DNA from: Anisodus tanguticus
Taxonomy: Eukaryota; Streptophyta; Magnoliopsida; Solanales; Solanaceae
DNA length: 64,000 nucleotides
Assembly: GCA_034509755.1 (NCBI GenBank)
Contig: CM067548.1
Location: 12,407,018-12,471,017, forward strand
Direction: 5' to 3'
Shown piece by piece: positions 34,171 through 45,308 of this stretch. A program made the position numbers and the translations under genes. The notes beneath the pieces are model-generated. The model was not told where the DNA came from. It did no database searches and saw only the letters and a program-made list of their open reading frames with translations. Within the stretch, counting starts at the first letter, position 1; the number at the start of each line of letters is the position of its first letter.

Positions 34171-36246
34171 GTTCCCTAAATGATCCTTTATCACACCCCC
34201 CCCCCCCCCCTCCCAATTCCGCCAGAGTTGTCTTTTTCTAAGTAGGAACCATCTATCTTGAGCTTGAACATATTTTAGGCCGGAGAGTACCATTTTACAT
34301 AAATGGTATGAGTGAAAGTAGTGTGATGGATATTGTTTGAGGTATAAGTGTACTCTAGGACATTATGGTTTCTATTGAGCCAAATATGCCAGATTGCAAA
34401 AGGAAAGATAATTCCCATTGGAGTAGAGGATTGTTGTTAGGAGTGGAAACATTATAGTCCCGAATGGTTTCCAACCAGTCTTCATCAGTCATCCCTGGCA
34501 ATGAGATACCCATATCCTGCAAAAAGTGTTGAGCAATATAGGAATACGAGATTATGTGGGTGGTAATTTCTTCAGCAACTCCACACATGGGGCACAAGTT
34601 ATTTGTGGTTATATTTCTGTTGTAAAGGAAGGGACGTGTGGGAGTACGATTATGACGGCATTGCCAAAGGAAGAACTTTATTTTGTTAAGAGTTTTGAGC
34701 TTCCATATCCACTTGAACTCTTTATGGTTTAAAAGAGGGGTCCGAAGAATTTTATAGATGGAAGAGGTGGTAAACAGACCATCAGTAGTAAGGGACCTTA
34801 TAGGGTAGTCGTTGTAGTTGGAGTTTGAATGGACCGGAATTTTATGTATTACCTCAATGAGATGCATGGGCAATTCGAACGAGATGGATTGAAAATTCCA
34901 ACCGGTAGCAGTTCTAATGTCACAAATCTTTTTATTAAGATCTGTTTGATGAATTGAATCCAGTTGAAGTCCCAAATATTAATGCTAGTACCACTGCCAA
35001 TGACCCATCTAATGCCTTTAGAGCAAATAGACCAACCATTTAAAACATTTTTCCAGATGAAAAAGGTATTAATAGAAGTAGGGCGATGACTATATGTTTT
35101 AATTAAACAGGCAGGCCAAATGTTATTTGTATTAGAGAACAGACGCCAAGCTAAGTTAGCTAACATAGACGTGTTCTTATCTTTCGCTTTGCAGATACCC
35201 AGCCCACCCTCATCCTTGGGTCTAGTGATCCTGTCCCAATTAAGGAAGTGGATTCTCCGTCAAGTAGTGTAATGGACCAAATCATCTTTATAGTTTTTGG
35301 AGAAGATAACTTTTGATTTAGCCTTATTAACAGTCCGTCCCGAGTGATGACAAAACAGGGACAGAAAAGTGCTTATTGTATGAATCTATTTTTTGTTGGT
35401 CTTAGCCATCAAAGTGAGATCATCATCATAAAAAAAATAAGATGTGATAAAGAAGGTGCATTTGGGCTAATTTTAATGGGAGTCCAGAGACCAATTTCAA
35501 CTTGATGGTTAATGTAAATGGAGAATAGTTTCATACATAGAACAAAAATGTAAGGGGACATGGGATCGCCTTGACGAATACCTCTACTAGGCTTGAAGTA
35601 AGTAGTTCTTGACCCATTGACTAGTACAGAATTTGAAGAGGTGGAGATGCAATTTAAAATGAGTTTGGAAATTTTTGGAGGGAATTTGAAATAGTAGAGA
35701 GCTCTTCGAATAAAGGACCACTCAAGTTTGTCGAAAGTTTTCTCCAAAATCAATCTTTAGAACAAAATTTCCCATTTTCCCTTTTCATTTTTGAAATACG
35801 TCATAATTTCTTGAATTATTAAGCCATTATCAGCGGATCTACAACCTTTAAAAAACTTGTTTGAAAAGGGCCAATGATTTTAGCTAAGAAAGGCTTAATT
35901 CTATTCCTTCTTCTACTGTTAAGGGCAGAAATATGAAAAAACTTGGTGTTAGCATCCCCGTCATTTATCCAAGCTGTCATACGCCAATACTCTTCCTCTA
36001 CTATAAGCAGGTTGTTATAATCTTTAGTAAGCTCATGTTGCAAATTTAGGTGGAAATCGTTGTAAGGTATTTTAGGAGAATTTTGAATCCCGCTTAACTG
36101 AGCAAGGAGCTTTTTCTTTTTAAATCTAATATCCCCAAAAACTTCTTTGCTCGACTTAGTAACCTCTGTAGGATCCTTTGCCTGAAAAAGGTTCTGGAAT
36201 TAACCACCTATTTTGCACTAATTTAACAAAATCAGGGTGCATGGTC
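34171..36246 (-). pseudogene. LINE reverse transcriptase, zinc finger and start of RNase H
   Basis: Minus strand from 36246: pre-RT helix (WINDGDANTKFFHISA, about 35960), RT (EKTFDKLEWSFIRRAL, 35745; SRGIRQGDPMSPYIFVLC, about 35580), then a one-base frameshift just before the active site, which in the other frame reads FYDDDLTLMAK (about 35440-35405). The thumb region is decayed. It continues with WVIGSGTSINIWD (about 35000), the zf-RVT segment (IWKLKTLNKIKFFLWQ, LCPMCGVAEEITTHI, about 34690-34540) and KIDGSYLEKDNSGG at 34255-34202, the start of RNase H. A C15 run (34196-34210) falls in the Gly codons. Confidence 0.88.
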
Positions 36247-37300
36247 TGTTGGAAATTTGCCTTTGCTGGGGAGGTTGCGTCCACCCATGTTTAATGACTT
36301 AAACACTAGGATTTCGCATGTTGGAGGCTTTGTCTCTTCACACGTGCATAATCTACTAAGTGTGTAGATGACCGAAGGGCCAAGGATCATCAAATTTCGT
36401 TAAGAAATGAAAGAGATATTGGTCCACGAAGTAAGGTGTTTGAGACATGGAAATATGGTGTGGGACAAATCTACGACATCGGTGGCAAAAGAAAGATGTG
36501 TCCCTTTATAAGCCTCAAAAATGGATAAGGGGTTGAGACCCCAAGGAGTAACCCATGTGTTGAAGGAGGGAGAACCAATGTGTGCTTGGGTTCGAGGCTA
36601 AGCCCACACGCGCGCCGCCCGTCCCGTCCGGTCGTGGGTCGAAAGCTTTGAACTTCTGATATTATCTTTTTGGACCCCAAAATATAAATACTAAACAGTT
36701 TGGTCCCTGGAGTTTCAGAAAGCAGCCAAAAAGCCAACAGTTTTGGCATTAAACTTCTGAAATGTTTTTCACTTACTACAAACCGTTTCTGGCCATGAAT
36801 ACCCATGATTACACCTCTTAAAGGGCCTCCTAATCACCTCTCCTCCTCCTAAACACTATATAACCTTCTGAAACAGATTTGAGGAAGAAATATAGAACAA
36901 GAGAGAGGACGAATCACAACAGAAAATCTGTCCAAAATTGAGCAACAAAAACATAAACTCTTCCTTCCCTTTTCCTCTAAATCAGCAAGTCATTTCGTGT
37001 TCGTTTCTTCGTCAGAATCAACCTATTTGCTTTGTAGTGTTGATTAGTTGTTGTTTTATCTTGGGATACTATTGCCCGCTAACGTAAAAGCATATATATG
37101 GGGCAATCTTGTCTTAAAGACAGAGAGTCATCTCTCAACTCAGCCACAGTTATAACAATCCAGATTTAGTGTTTCTTGATTTCAGGTTATCAAGATTCAA
37201 GACTCAACAAGCTTGCGGTGATTATAATATTGGTTGTTTGTTTATCCTTTTGAACACTTGTAATATTTATTTACTTCTTGTACTGTAATTATATCCAACA
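36247..37300 (+). repeat. 5' LTR of the copia at 36247
   Basis: It starts TGTTGGAAATTTGCC and ends TATATCCAACA. A TATATAA box lies at 36857-36863. A GC-rich stretch (ACACGCGCGCCGCCCGTCCC) begins at 36605. The segment CAATCTTGTCTTAAA at 37104-37118 is the exact complement of the sequence just after the LTR. Confidence 0.92.
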
Positions 37301-37317
37301 ATTTTAAGACAAGATTG
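37301..37317 (+). promoter_or_regulatory. Unusual primer binding region complementary to the LTR
   Basis: The bases after the 5' LTR read ATTTTAAGACAAGATTG. They lack the TGG start of a normal tRNA primer site. TTTAAGACAAGATTG (37303-37317) is complementary over 15 bases to 37104-37118 in the same LTR. The copia at 43294 has the same arrangement. Self-priming, a leader hairpin or an internal tRNA fragment are possible explanations. Confidence 0.55.
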
Positions 37318-38560
37318 TAGTAGTGTTCGAAAGATGTCGGTCAACAGTTGTGTGACCAAATCTGGTTATGGTTGTGGTTTTCTGGTAGAAGACAGTGTTG
37401 ATTATGCTGTTGAAGGTCAAGGTGCTCATGGTGTCACCGCACCCAAGAGTGGTGGGAACAAGCGCCCACGAGAGGCTGAGGATGTCAACTGGGACAAGAG
37501 GAGAATGTTGAAGATGTGATTCTATCTTGTAGCAGAAGGCTTATAACTGTCCCAGACAAAGGATCCGAATTATGGTAAGGAGGTAATGGACACTCAGTCC
37601 GATGAAATGACTGAAGTGGGCTAGAATCTGAAATTGAGATAAGTAATTTTTCTTCCTCGTCAAGAATAAGATTAAATGATGTCTGATTAAAAAGGGTTTA
37701 AAGTAAGAAGGAATATGAAAATGTTTTCCCGAAATAATTTATATTTCTTACGCTTTAAAATCAGAAGTTTAATCTCACCTTCCCTCCCGTTTAAAGATTG
37801 GACTATTGTAAACAACGACGTAAAAGATACGTTCTTTTGGGTGTAATAATTAAAAGGGTGTAAAGTATGTTCGCACATACGAAGGAGAGAGATCCATTGA
37901 CTGTGCAAAAACTGTTACCACTCTTAAGCGAGGGCCAAGAATTGTCCGGGCACCAATCTCAAGAGAAGAAGACTAAAAGATAATGGTTTATCTTAAGACG
38001 TTGACCCTGTCACACTATTTGACAGAAGATCCTTCATTTGATAAGATGATATTGGACACTCAGTCGTACAAAGCCTACGGGCGACTGGAGTGGCCCAGAA
38101 TTCATTTGATATGATGATATTGGACACTCAGTCGTACAAAGCCTACAGGCGACTAGAGTGGGCCAAAATTCATTTGATAGGATGATATTGGAAACTCAGT
38201 CATACAAATCCTACGAGCGACTGGAGCGGGCCAGAATTTCAGGTCTTAAATGATCTGAAAGCCAAAGAAAAGGCAGAAAAGAAATTGGACACTCAGTCTG
38301 CCAAAGCAACTGGAGTAGGCCAGAATATCCAGATCACATATGATCCGGTTACTCTCTAACCACGGGCAAGAGGTTATTCGTGTGAAGCAACGCCACCTCT
38401 AAAGTAGAAGGGGTTGGAGAGGTTATCCTCAATAGGACTTCAGGGAATGGGATCACTCTAAAAGGAGGTGATACATGTCCTAGACTAGGTTTAAGGGATG
38501 TTGTTGGTCAAGCCGGTTTGAGACTAGTCCAACAGGTCTGTAATAACTAAGAATGGTACA
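37318..38560 (+). pseudogene. Copia gag remnant
   Basis: ATG 37334 opens a 61-codon frame (MSVNSCVTKSG to DKRRMLKM). It has no clear match to the gag of the sister element at 44291, and no zinc knuckle is visible. The rest to 38560 has stops in all frames and contains the tandem repeat at 38033-38236. It is assigned to gag by position only. Confidence 0.4.
38033..38236 (+). repeat. Three tandem 68-bp units
   Basis: Units start at 38033, 38101 and 38169 with TTCATTTGATA and carry GGACACTCAGTCGTACAAAG in the middle and GACTGGAGTGGGCCAGAA at the end, with a few changes. Looser copies of the GGACACTCAGTC...GGCCAGAAT phrase flank them at about 37585 and 38287. Confidence 0.9.
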
Positions 38561-39365
38561 GTATGTCTGTAGCCAAATGAATGATATATTTGTAATCTGT
38601 GCATCTATGTCATCATAGATTAAGACACGTTAAATAGAAAGTCATTCAAAAGCTAACGAAGTTGAGATTGTTGCCTTCTGTCGACATAAACCCTCAAAAT
38701 AAATGTGAGGTAGGCGAAGAGGCAAAATCACCTTTCCATTCCGTCAAAGGAATAGCGAAAGAAGCACCGCTCCTCTAGAACTTAATCACACCTACATGGG
38801 TGATTTGAAGTTTATACAAAATAGATGGGGGAGACAAGTACTTTGTGACCTTCATTGATGATGGTACAATGTATTGCATCCTTTGTTTGTTGAAAAGAAA
38901 AGATGAAGCTGTTGAAGCGGATAAGCGCTACAAAGAAGAAGTTGAAAATCAACTAAGCCTATGGATTGAGGAATTCGTAGTGATATAGGGGGAAAATGTG
39001 AAGCATCATTCATTAAATGACTGCTCATTACTCACCTCAGTCTAACAGTGTTAGCCAAACGCAAAGTCGTACGCCCAAAATGTGTGGGGCAAGGCGATCC
39101 TTAACGCTAATGCGATTCTCAACAGAACTACGCATAAGGATAAGGATAACCCTCCGGGTAAAACATAGAAAGGATCCCATATACAAATGTTGTGTTGTGG
39201 GGTGGCTTGGTAGAGGTTGGAATACCGAAACAGGTCAAGTTGGACCTAAGACTATAAATTGCATATCCACTGGATCTACAAATAAAAGTAGTGCTTATCG
39301 CCTCTTGGTGTCAAAGAATGCTGAATTCTTTGAAGATAACTTTCATTTAAAAGGAAAAAGAAGTA
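38561..39365 (+). pseudogene. Copia integrase remnant
   Basis: The DNA aligns by eye with the sister copy at 45810-46690: the CATAGATTA..GACA phrase (zinc region), CTCCTCTAGAACTTA, and TTCATTGATGATGG (core Asp). In ORF 39017-39415 the order APYLPQSN-like, VGPKTINCI and SSAYRLLVSKNAEFFEDNF is kept but frameshifted. The zinc region and the catalytic triad cannot be read as one frame. Confidence 0.75.
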
Positions 39366-40200
39366 ATTGCTCGAGGTTAACAAGAACCCGCGAGTGCCTG
39401 ACTGTCCGGAACTAGATGTTCCGTATCTACAGGACTCGAAAGTTGCTAACTATCCGGAACTTAATATTCCAGATCTACAGAACTCAGAGATTCTAGATGT
39501 TGAACCGAGATGGAGCAAAGAGGGGACAACGACTTGTTCCATGCCTTCTAGCTTGTAGGGTTGAGAATGAACCATGGACAATTAACAAAGAATTGTCATC
39601 TCCAGAAGTGTTGCTTTGGAAAGAAGCTACAGAGAGAGAAATAGATTTCATCATATAGAACCATACTTGTGTACTGGTTGACCTACCTCCGGGAAAAGAA
39701 CCTTTGGGTTGTGAAAGTGGATACTCAAAAGTGAGTACAAAAATGGATCTACTGACGAGTATAAGGCCTCGACTACTTGTACATGTGTTCCCCTATGAAT
39801 AGCTTAACATCCAGGGCTATTGCAGTATTGCGTGACATGGATGTTGAAATAGCCTTCCTAACCAGAGAGTTGGAAAGGGAGGATCAAAGTTGGTTTGTTG
39901 GACTTCTTCCTAAACTTTCATTTTGGTCCCTGAAATGTTTATATTTTGGTCCTGGAAGTTTCAGGTGAAACAGAAATAATGAATCTGACAACAGAAATAT
40001 TGACTCTGAAATTAGAAAGTCAGCAGTTGGAAAACCAACAGTTTGAAAGTGGAAGTCATATTGAAACAAAAGTCTCGATATAAAAGTTATGGGTATCACA
40101 GATGACATCTTAGGAATTGGGATTTCTAAGACATCTAACGGACTGGTCTAATTTCAAACTCATTTGTAAGGTAGTTGACAGTCTCGTTGAAGCCACCAAT
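39366..40200 (+). pseudogene. Copia reverse transcriptase remnant, active site missing
   Basis: Recognisable pieces are LVDLPPGKEPLG (about 39679), MDVEIAFLTRELERED (39837, the MDVKTAFLNG motif) and MGITDDILGIGISKTSNGLV (about 40087). Between the last two the segment that should hold the YVDD motif is replaced by unrelated sequence (about 39900-40080) that repeats phrases such as TTTGGTCCCTG, also found in this element's LTR. It is inactive. Confidence 0.7.
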
Positions 40201-40900
40201 GGATATGAATCATATAACTGATTGGAATCATGGTGCATTTATATACAAGGAGCGATATACGCAGGTCACATGTAGCTCAATGTATGTTACACACTACAAC
40301 CGACCTGGTATCGGCCTACAAAGTAGATCAGTTGAACTAAGGTTCACTCGTGATTTTAATAAATGATCAATAGAAGAAGTTAAGTCGGATATGACGATAT
40401 CTGAAATATTCGCTTATCTACGGATTATGGTATTCTGGATGTCCAGCGGTTCTGGGAGAACACAGTGATGTAAATTGGACATCAGATATGAAGAACACCA
40501 AAGCCACAAGTAAATGTGTAAGGTGGGTCTTGGAAAATCCTCTAAGCGAACTTGCATCTGCCGATTCATAATGGAATCAAAGTTTATCACTTTAAACAAA
40601 GCATGAAAGAAGTTGAGTAACTTCACGACTCCTTAGAGGACGTCCCTTATTGGGAGAAACCCATGGCTTCGGCAATTAGACACTATGGTTAGTCGATCGA
40701 CTTCAGGAAGGTCATAGATGACGGCGTCTGGTCATATCTGTCGGAGACATAAGACCGTATGGCAGTTGATCATCACGGGTGGCACTTCCTTGATTACTAA
40801 TCAAAGGATATAGCGGACCCTTTAACTAAGGGACTACCCGAAGATCAAGAGTTTTGCATGTCTAGAGGAATGGGCTTAAAACCCAAAACAATACGAACCT
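40201..40900 (+). pseudogene. Copia RNase H remnant
   Basis: This corresponds to 47800-48460 of the sister element. Traces are ESKFITLNKA (about 40573; the usual motif is ESEF or ESEY), then AGACCGTATGGCAGTTGATC and the end phrase GGAATGGGCTTAAAACCCAA at 40867. Many stops are present. Confidence 0.7.
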
Positions 40901-41521
40901 TTGTGGTGATAACCCAACCATACTGATTGGAGATCCCAAGAATTTGGTTCAATGGGAAAACTAACCTGTAAAAAGGTTCAGTTGAGCGCTTCGGTGGAAG
41001 CAAGAGCACTTCTGATAATGATTTCTGTAAGGAAACATGAATCCAAAGTTGTTCCCATGATAGACATTAAAGTGCTACCTGCATGGTAGGTAAAGGTTAA
41101 GCTTCCAAACCTTTAACGATCCTCAAACGATTAAGGTTAAGGTTGGGGAAACTTTAATTATTCCTAACACTTGTGAAGTGGGGTATAGCAGGATATCTTG
41201 TAGGAGATCACCTATTTAAGTGCGATGACATGCCGCCTAAAATGAACGCACTTAAGAATTCAAGTGTGTCCACGGCCACAACGGACAGAACAATAAGAAT
41301 GAAAATGAATAAGGGGAGTTATTGTGTTGGTATCATGTCTTGGCTTACACTAAATACGACGGTTCAAGACATCACGTTCTTCGCGCAGTAAGTAAGTCCG
41401 GTGGTATTCAACTAGGGAAGGTTCAAAGCAGAAGCTACCTCTCTTGATGCAATATTTTCGCTGAAAGATTGCTGAAAGTAGGCACCTTGTGTGTGCACCA
41501 AAATCTCTTTCAAGAGGGGAT
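40901..41521 (+). other. Copia 3' untranslated region and polypurine tract
   Basis: There is no coding homology on the plus strand, but the stretch matches 48461-49088 of the sister element, so it is the 3' untranslated end of this family. It finishes with TTTCAAGAGGGGAT directly before the 3' LTR, the likely polypurine tract. Confidence 0.75.
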
Positions 41522-42599
41522 TGTTGGAAATTTGCCTTTGGTGGGGAGGTTACGTCCACCTATGTTTAATGACTTAAAAACTAGGGTTCCACATATTGGA
41601 GGCTTTGAATCTTCACACGTGCATAATCTACTAAGTGAGTAGATGACCGTAGGGCCAATGATCATCAAATTTTGTTAAGAAATGAAAGAGATATTAGTTC
41701 ATGAAGTAAGGTGTTTGAGACATGGAAATATGGTGTGGGACAAATCTACCACATCGGTGGGAGGAAGATTTGTTCTCTTTATAAGCCTCAAAAATGGATA
41801 AGGGTTTGGGACCCCAAGGGGTAACCCATGTGTTTGAATGAGGGAGGACCTAGGTGTGCTTGGATTCGAGGCTAAGTCCACACGCGCGCCGCCCGTCCGG
41901 TCGGGTCGTGGGTCGTGGGTCGTGGGTCGAAAGCTTTGGGCTTCTAGGCTACTTTTGATATTATCTTTTTGGACCCCAAACTGTTTAGTATTTACAGTTT
42001 GGTCCCTGGAGTTTCAGGAAGCAGCCAGAAAGCCAACAGTTTTGGCATTAAACTTTTGAAATGTTTTGCACTTACTACAAAACGTTTCTGGCCATGAATA
42101 CCCATGATTACACCTCTTAAAGGGCCTCTTAATCACCTCTCCTCCTCCTAAACACTATATAACCTTCTGAAACAGATTTGAGGAAGAAATATAGAACAAG
42201 AGAGAGGACGAATCACAACAGAAAATCTGTCCAAAATTAAGCAACAAAAACAAAAACTCTTCCTTCCTTTTTCCTCTAAATCAGCAAGTCATTTCGTGTT
42301 CGTTTTCTTCGTCGAATCAACCTATTTGCTTTGTAGTATTGATTAGTTGTTGTTTTATCTTGGGAGACTATTGCCCGCTAACGTAAAAGCATATATACGG
42401 GGCAATCTTGTCTTACAGACAGAGAGCCATCTCTCGACTCAGCTACAGTTGTAACAATCTAGATTTAGTGTTTCTTGATTTCAGGTTATCAAGATTCAAG
42501 ACTCAACAAGCTTGCGGCGATTATAATATTGGATGTTTGTTTATCCTTTCGAACACTTGTAATATTTATTTACTTCCCGTACCGTAATTATATCCAACA
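41522..42599 (+). repeat. 3' LTR of the copia at 36247
   Basis: It starts TGTTGGAAATTTGCC and ends TATATCCAACA, then TGGTC. It differs from the 5' copy by an 8-bp unit, GTCGTGGG, repeated about three times (41902-41930), against a single copy at 36634-36641. Confidence 0.92.
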
Positions 42600-42604
42600 T
42601 GGTC

Positions 42605-43293
42605 CAATAAGATTCAAGCCTAAAAGCTCTATTATTAACTCCCGTGCCCATATTTTCCAGCCTAAGAAGGAGGGGGTTATGGTCAGAATATGTTCTAGGT
42701 AAGTATGGATCCAATCGTCATTGCCTGACAACGATCTAGCATTTCCATAATAAACCCTTTTTTACTCCTAAAATTGGACCACCCACTTTGAAACCGACAT
42801 CTATACGATTGCAAAAATCTGTTTGCTCTATTTTGATTTATAGGTTTCCCTCCATATTTTTCATCTTGGCTAATTATTTCGTTGAAGTCCCCTCCCAGGA
42901 GCCAAGGGCCAGTATAGGAATCTCTGATATGTTTAAGACTATTCCACAAAGATAAACGAGTTAAAAAAAATTAGAACTAGCGTACATAACACTAAATAGC
43001 CAAGGGATACTAGAACGCAATACCTTGATCATTGCATGGATTTCCTGTTGAGATTGACGGACACTAGTAATAGCCACCAAATTTTCATGCCACAGTATAA
43101 CTATTCCTCTAGATATACCCACAGCAGGCACATCCAACATGCCAGAGAAATTAAAGTCCCTCTTAATATTATCATATGATTCTCGAGCCTAGATTCAAGT
43201 AAGACGAGAACACAAGGATTATAAGAGAAAATTAGCTCCCTAAGGTTACGGTTAAAGGCATCATTATACGAGCCCCTAATGTTCTCATTCCTA
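42605..43293 (-). pseudogene. LINE endonuclease domain
   Basis: Minus strand from 43293: NENIRGSYNDAFNRNLREL, NPCVLVLLESRLE, SGMLDVPAVGISRGI, HENLVAITSV, then WNSLKHIRDSYTGPWLLGGDFNEII (from 42949) and GGKPINQNRANRFLQ. This is the AP-endonuclease-like domain of plant LINE ORF2, including the Glu of LLES and the GGDFNE motif. A start codon (MNRNENIRG) bridges the insertion site of the copia at 43294. Frameshifts occur near 43180 and 42960. Confidence 0.88.
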
Positions 43294-44248
43294 TGTTGGA
43301 AATTTATTAAATGTGGAAATAAGTATATCCAATTAATTTATGACTCGAACAATTGGGCCCGCACGTCGGAAACATCGTTTTCACACACATGTACACGTAG
43401 TGCCAAGTATCGTAAATTTCATTAGTGAAAGAGATATTGGTACGTATGTAATATGTTTGAGACATAGAATTATGGACGGTTATTGGCCAAATGACAAAGT
43501 ATTCCACGTTGGTAAATGAAGGAAGAAGTGTACAAAGTGTAAAATAAAACGAGTCGGAAATCGACGCGGAGTCGTGAAGGGCCGCGGCGCCACACCGACA
43601 AGCCGCGGCGCCGGAGCGCCGCGACGCCTCCCAAGCTGCGCTGCGGTGCAAATTGGCTGGTCAACTACTGGAGCCATGGCACTTCGGAGGCAGAATGCTG
43701 CGACGGAAAGTTGGAAAAATCTGACGTTTGGGCTGGTTTTGGAGCATTGATTCTCCATTACTTGCCACATGAATTCAATCATTATTTGGCGGAATGTAAC
43801 CCCTCAATCTAGTGCAATTACATGGCTATTGAAGGTCATTAGTTGGCTAGTTGAGGGGTCTTCTCCTTACACTATAAATTGAGGCATTTGGCTCAATTGA
43901 AACACACTACACTCAACACTTAGAAAATTCTCCAGATTTTCTGATTTCATATTCTTCCTCTCTAGCAAAGTCACTATACTCAAAGTTCTTCAAGAGTAAC
44001 ACTTGAGTTTCCTTTGCTCACTTATTAAAGTTGTTGTTGTATCTTGAGAGACTATTGCTCAACACCGTAAGAGGAGATATACGGGGCAATCTTGTCTTAA
44101 AGACAAAGTGCCATCACTCGACTCAGCAAATCACACAAGAAGTTTGTTAAGGTTTTGATTTCCAATTTTATTGTAATAGTTTGTTTATCCTTTCTATTAT
44201 TGTAATAGTTACTTACTTCCCGTTTTCTACAACAATTGTATCCCAACA
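43294..44248 (+). repeat. 5' LTR of the copia at 43294
   Basis: It starts TGTTGGAAATTTATT and ends TATCCCAACA. TATAAAT is at 43873-43879. A GC-rich stretch at 43553-43660 repeats GCCGCGGCGCC. The segment CAATCTTGTCTTAAA at 44087-44101 is complementary to the sequence after the LTR. Confidence 0.92.
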
Positions 44249-44264
44249 ATTTTAAGACAAGATT
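44249..44264 (+). promoter_or_regulatory. Unusual primer binding region complementary to the LTR
   Basis: ATTTTAAGACAAGATT directly follows the LTR. TTTAAGACAAGATT (44251-44264) pairs over 14 bases with 44088-44101. As at 37301, there is no TGG start matching a tRNA 3' end. Confidence 0.55.
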
Positions 44265-44290
44265 TTGTTGTAAGTAACTAAGTTAGAAAG

Positions 44291-45308
44291 ATGACTAGTA
44301 TAAATCAAACTGCTTTTAATTCTGCTGTTGCTGTTGCTCAAGGCAATCCCTCTGCCTTCCCCATTTCTCAAGGCACTCCTAATGCCTTTTCCGGTTGCTC
44401 AAGGCCCATCCAACGCCTTTGCTGCCGCTCAAGGGAATGTTGACATTCCTCCACCCGCTGGATTTCACCATGAACGCCCTGAAAAGTTCATGGGGTCAAA
44501 CTTCAAGAGATGGCAACAAAAGATGCTCTTCTATCTGACTGTTATAGGAATGGCACATTTCCTAACAGAAGATCCTCCACAAGATGGAGATGAAATGGAC
44601 CATTCGCCTTCTGAAACGGGTGAAGAGGGCCTAGGTATCCATGTCATTAATGGCATGAAGATGGTTCTTGATGCATGGAGTCATAGTGACTTCATGTGTA
44701 AGAATTACATATTGAACTGCTTGTCAGACCCTCTCTACACGGTGTATTTCACCGTTGGCACCGCCAAATAGTTATGGGAGAAGCTACAAAAGAAGTACAA
44801 CGCACAAGATGCAGGTACTAAGAAATTCATCATTGGGAAATTTCTGAAATTTCAAATTGTGGATAGTAAGACAGTGATGTCCCAAGTCCAAGAATTCCAA
44901 ACGATTTTACATCACCTGGATTTGGAAGGTATGAAGCCAAACGAGCAGTTTTTGGTTGCATCACTGATTGAAAAGTTACCTCCTTCGTGGATTGAGTTTA
45001 TGAGCTACTTAAAGCTCAAGACAAAGGAGATGACCTTTGAAGAACTTATTATCAAACTCCAAATTCAGGAAGATAATAAGAAGGCCTTGCCTAAGGGTAA
45101 ACAACCCGTTGAGGTAAAGGCAAATCTGGCTGAGGCCAAAGGGAACCTAAGCAAGAAGCGCAAGTTCCAGAAAGACGGCAAGACCCAAGCAGCGGAAAAG
45201 TTCAAAGGAAACTGTCACCACTATGGGAAACCTGGTCATATGATCAAGGACTGCCGCAAGCTCAAGACTAAGCAACAAGAGAAGGCCAAGGCTAAGGACA
45301 AGGCTTAG
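44291..45308 (+). pseudogene. Copia gag, two breaks
   Basis: The start is ATG 44291 (MTSINQTAFNSAVAVAQ). A frameshift in the Ala/Gln repeat region near 44390 moves the frame. The Gag core follows (FHHERPEKFMGSNFKRWQQK, about 44464; the LDAWSHSDF region), with a TAG at 44769-44771, then MSQVQEFQTILHHLD and LPPSWIEFMSYLK. The zinc knuckle NCHHYGKPGHMIKDC (about 45211) has its second Cys changed to Tyr. A basic Lys-rich tail ends at 45308. Confidence 0.88.

Larger units (their letters stand above)
36247..42599 (+). mobile_element. TNT1-type Ty1/copia element, TSD TGGTC
   Basis: LTRs at 36247-37300 and 41522-42599 are flanked by TGGTC at 36242-36246 and 42600-42604. The internal region of 4.2 kb is a very decayed relative of the copia at 43294-49978: integrase, RT and RNase H fragments and the 3' untranslated end match it stretch by stretch. 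The RT active site is missing. It interrupts the LINE between endonuclease and RT. Confidence 0.92.
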
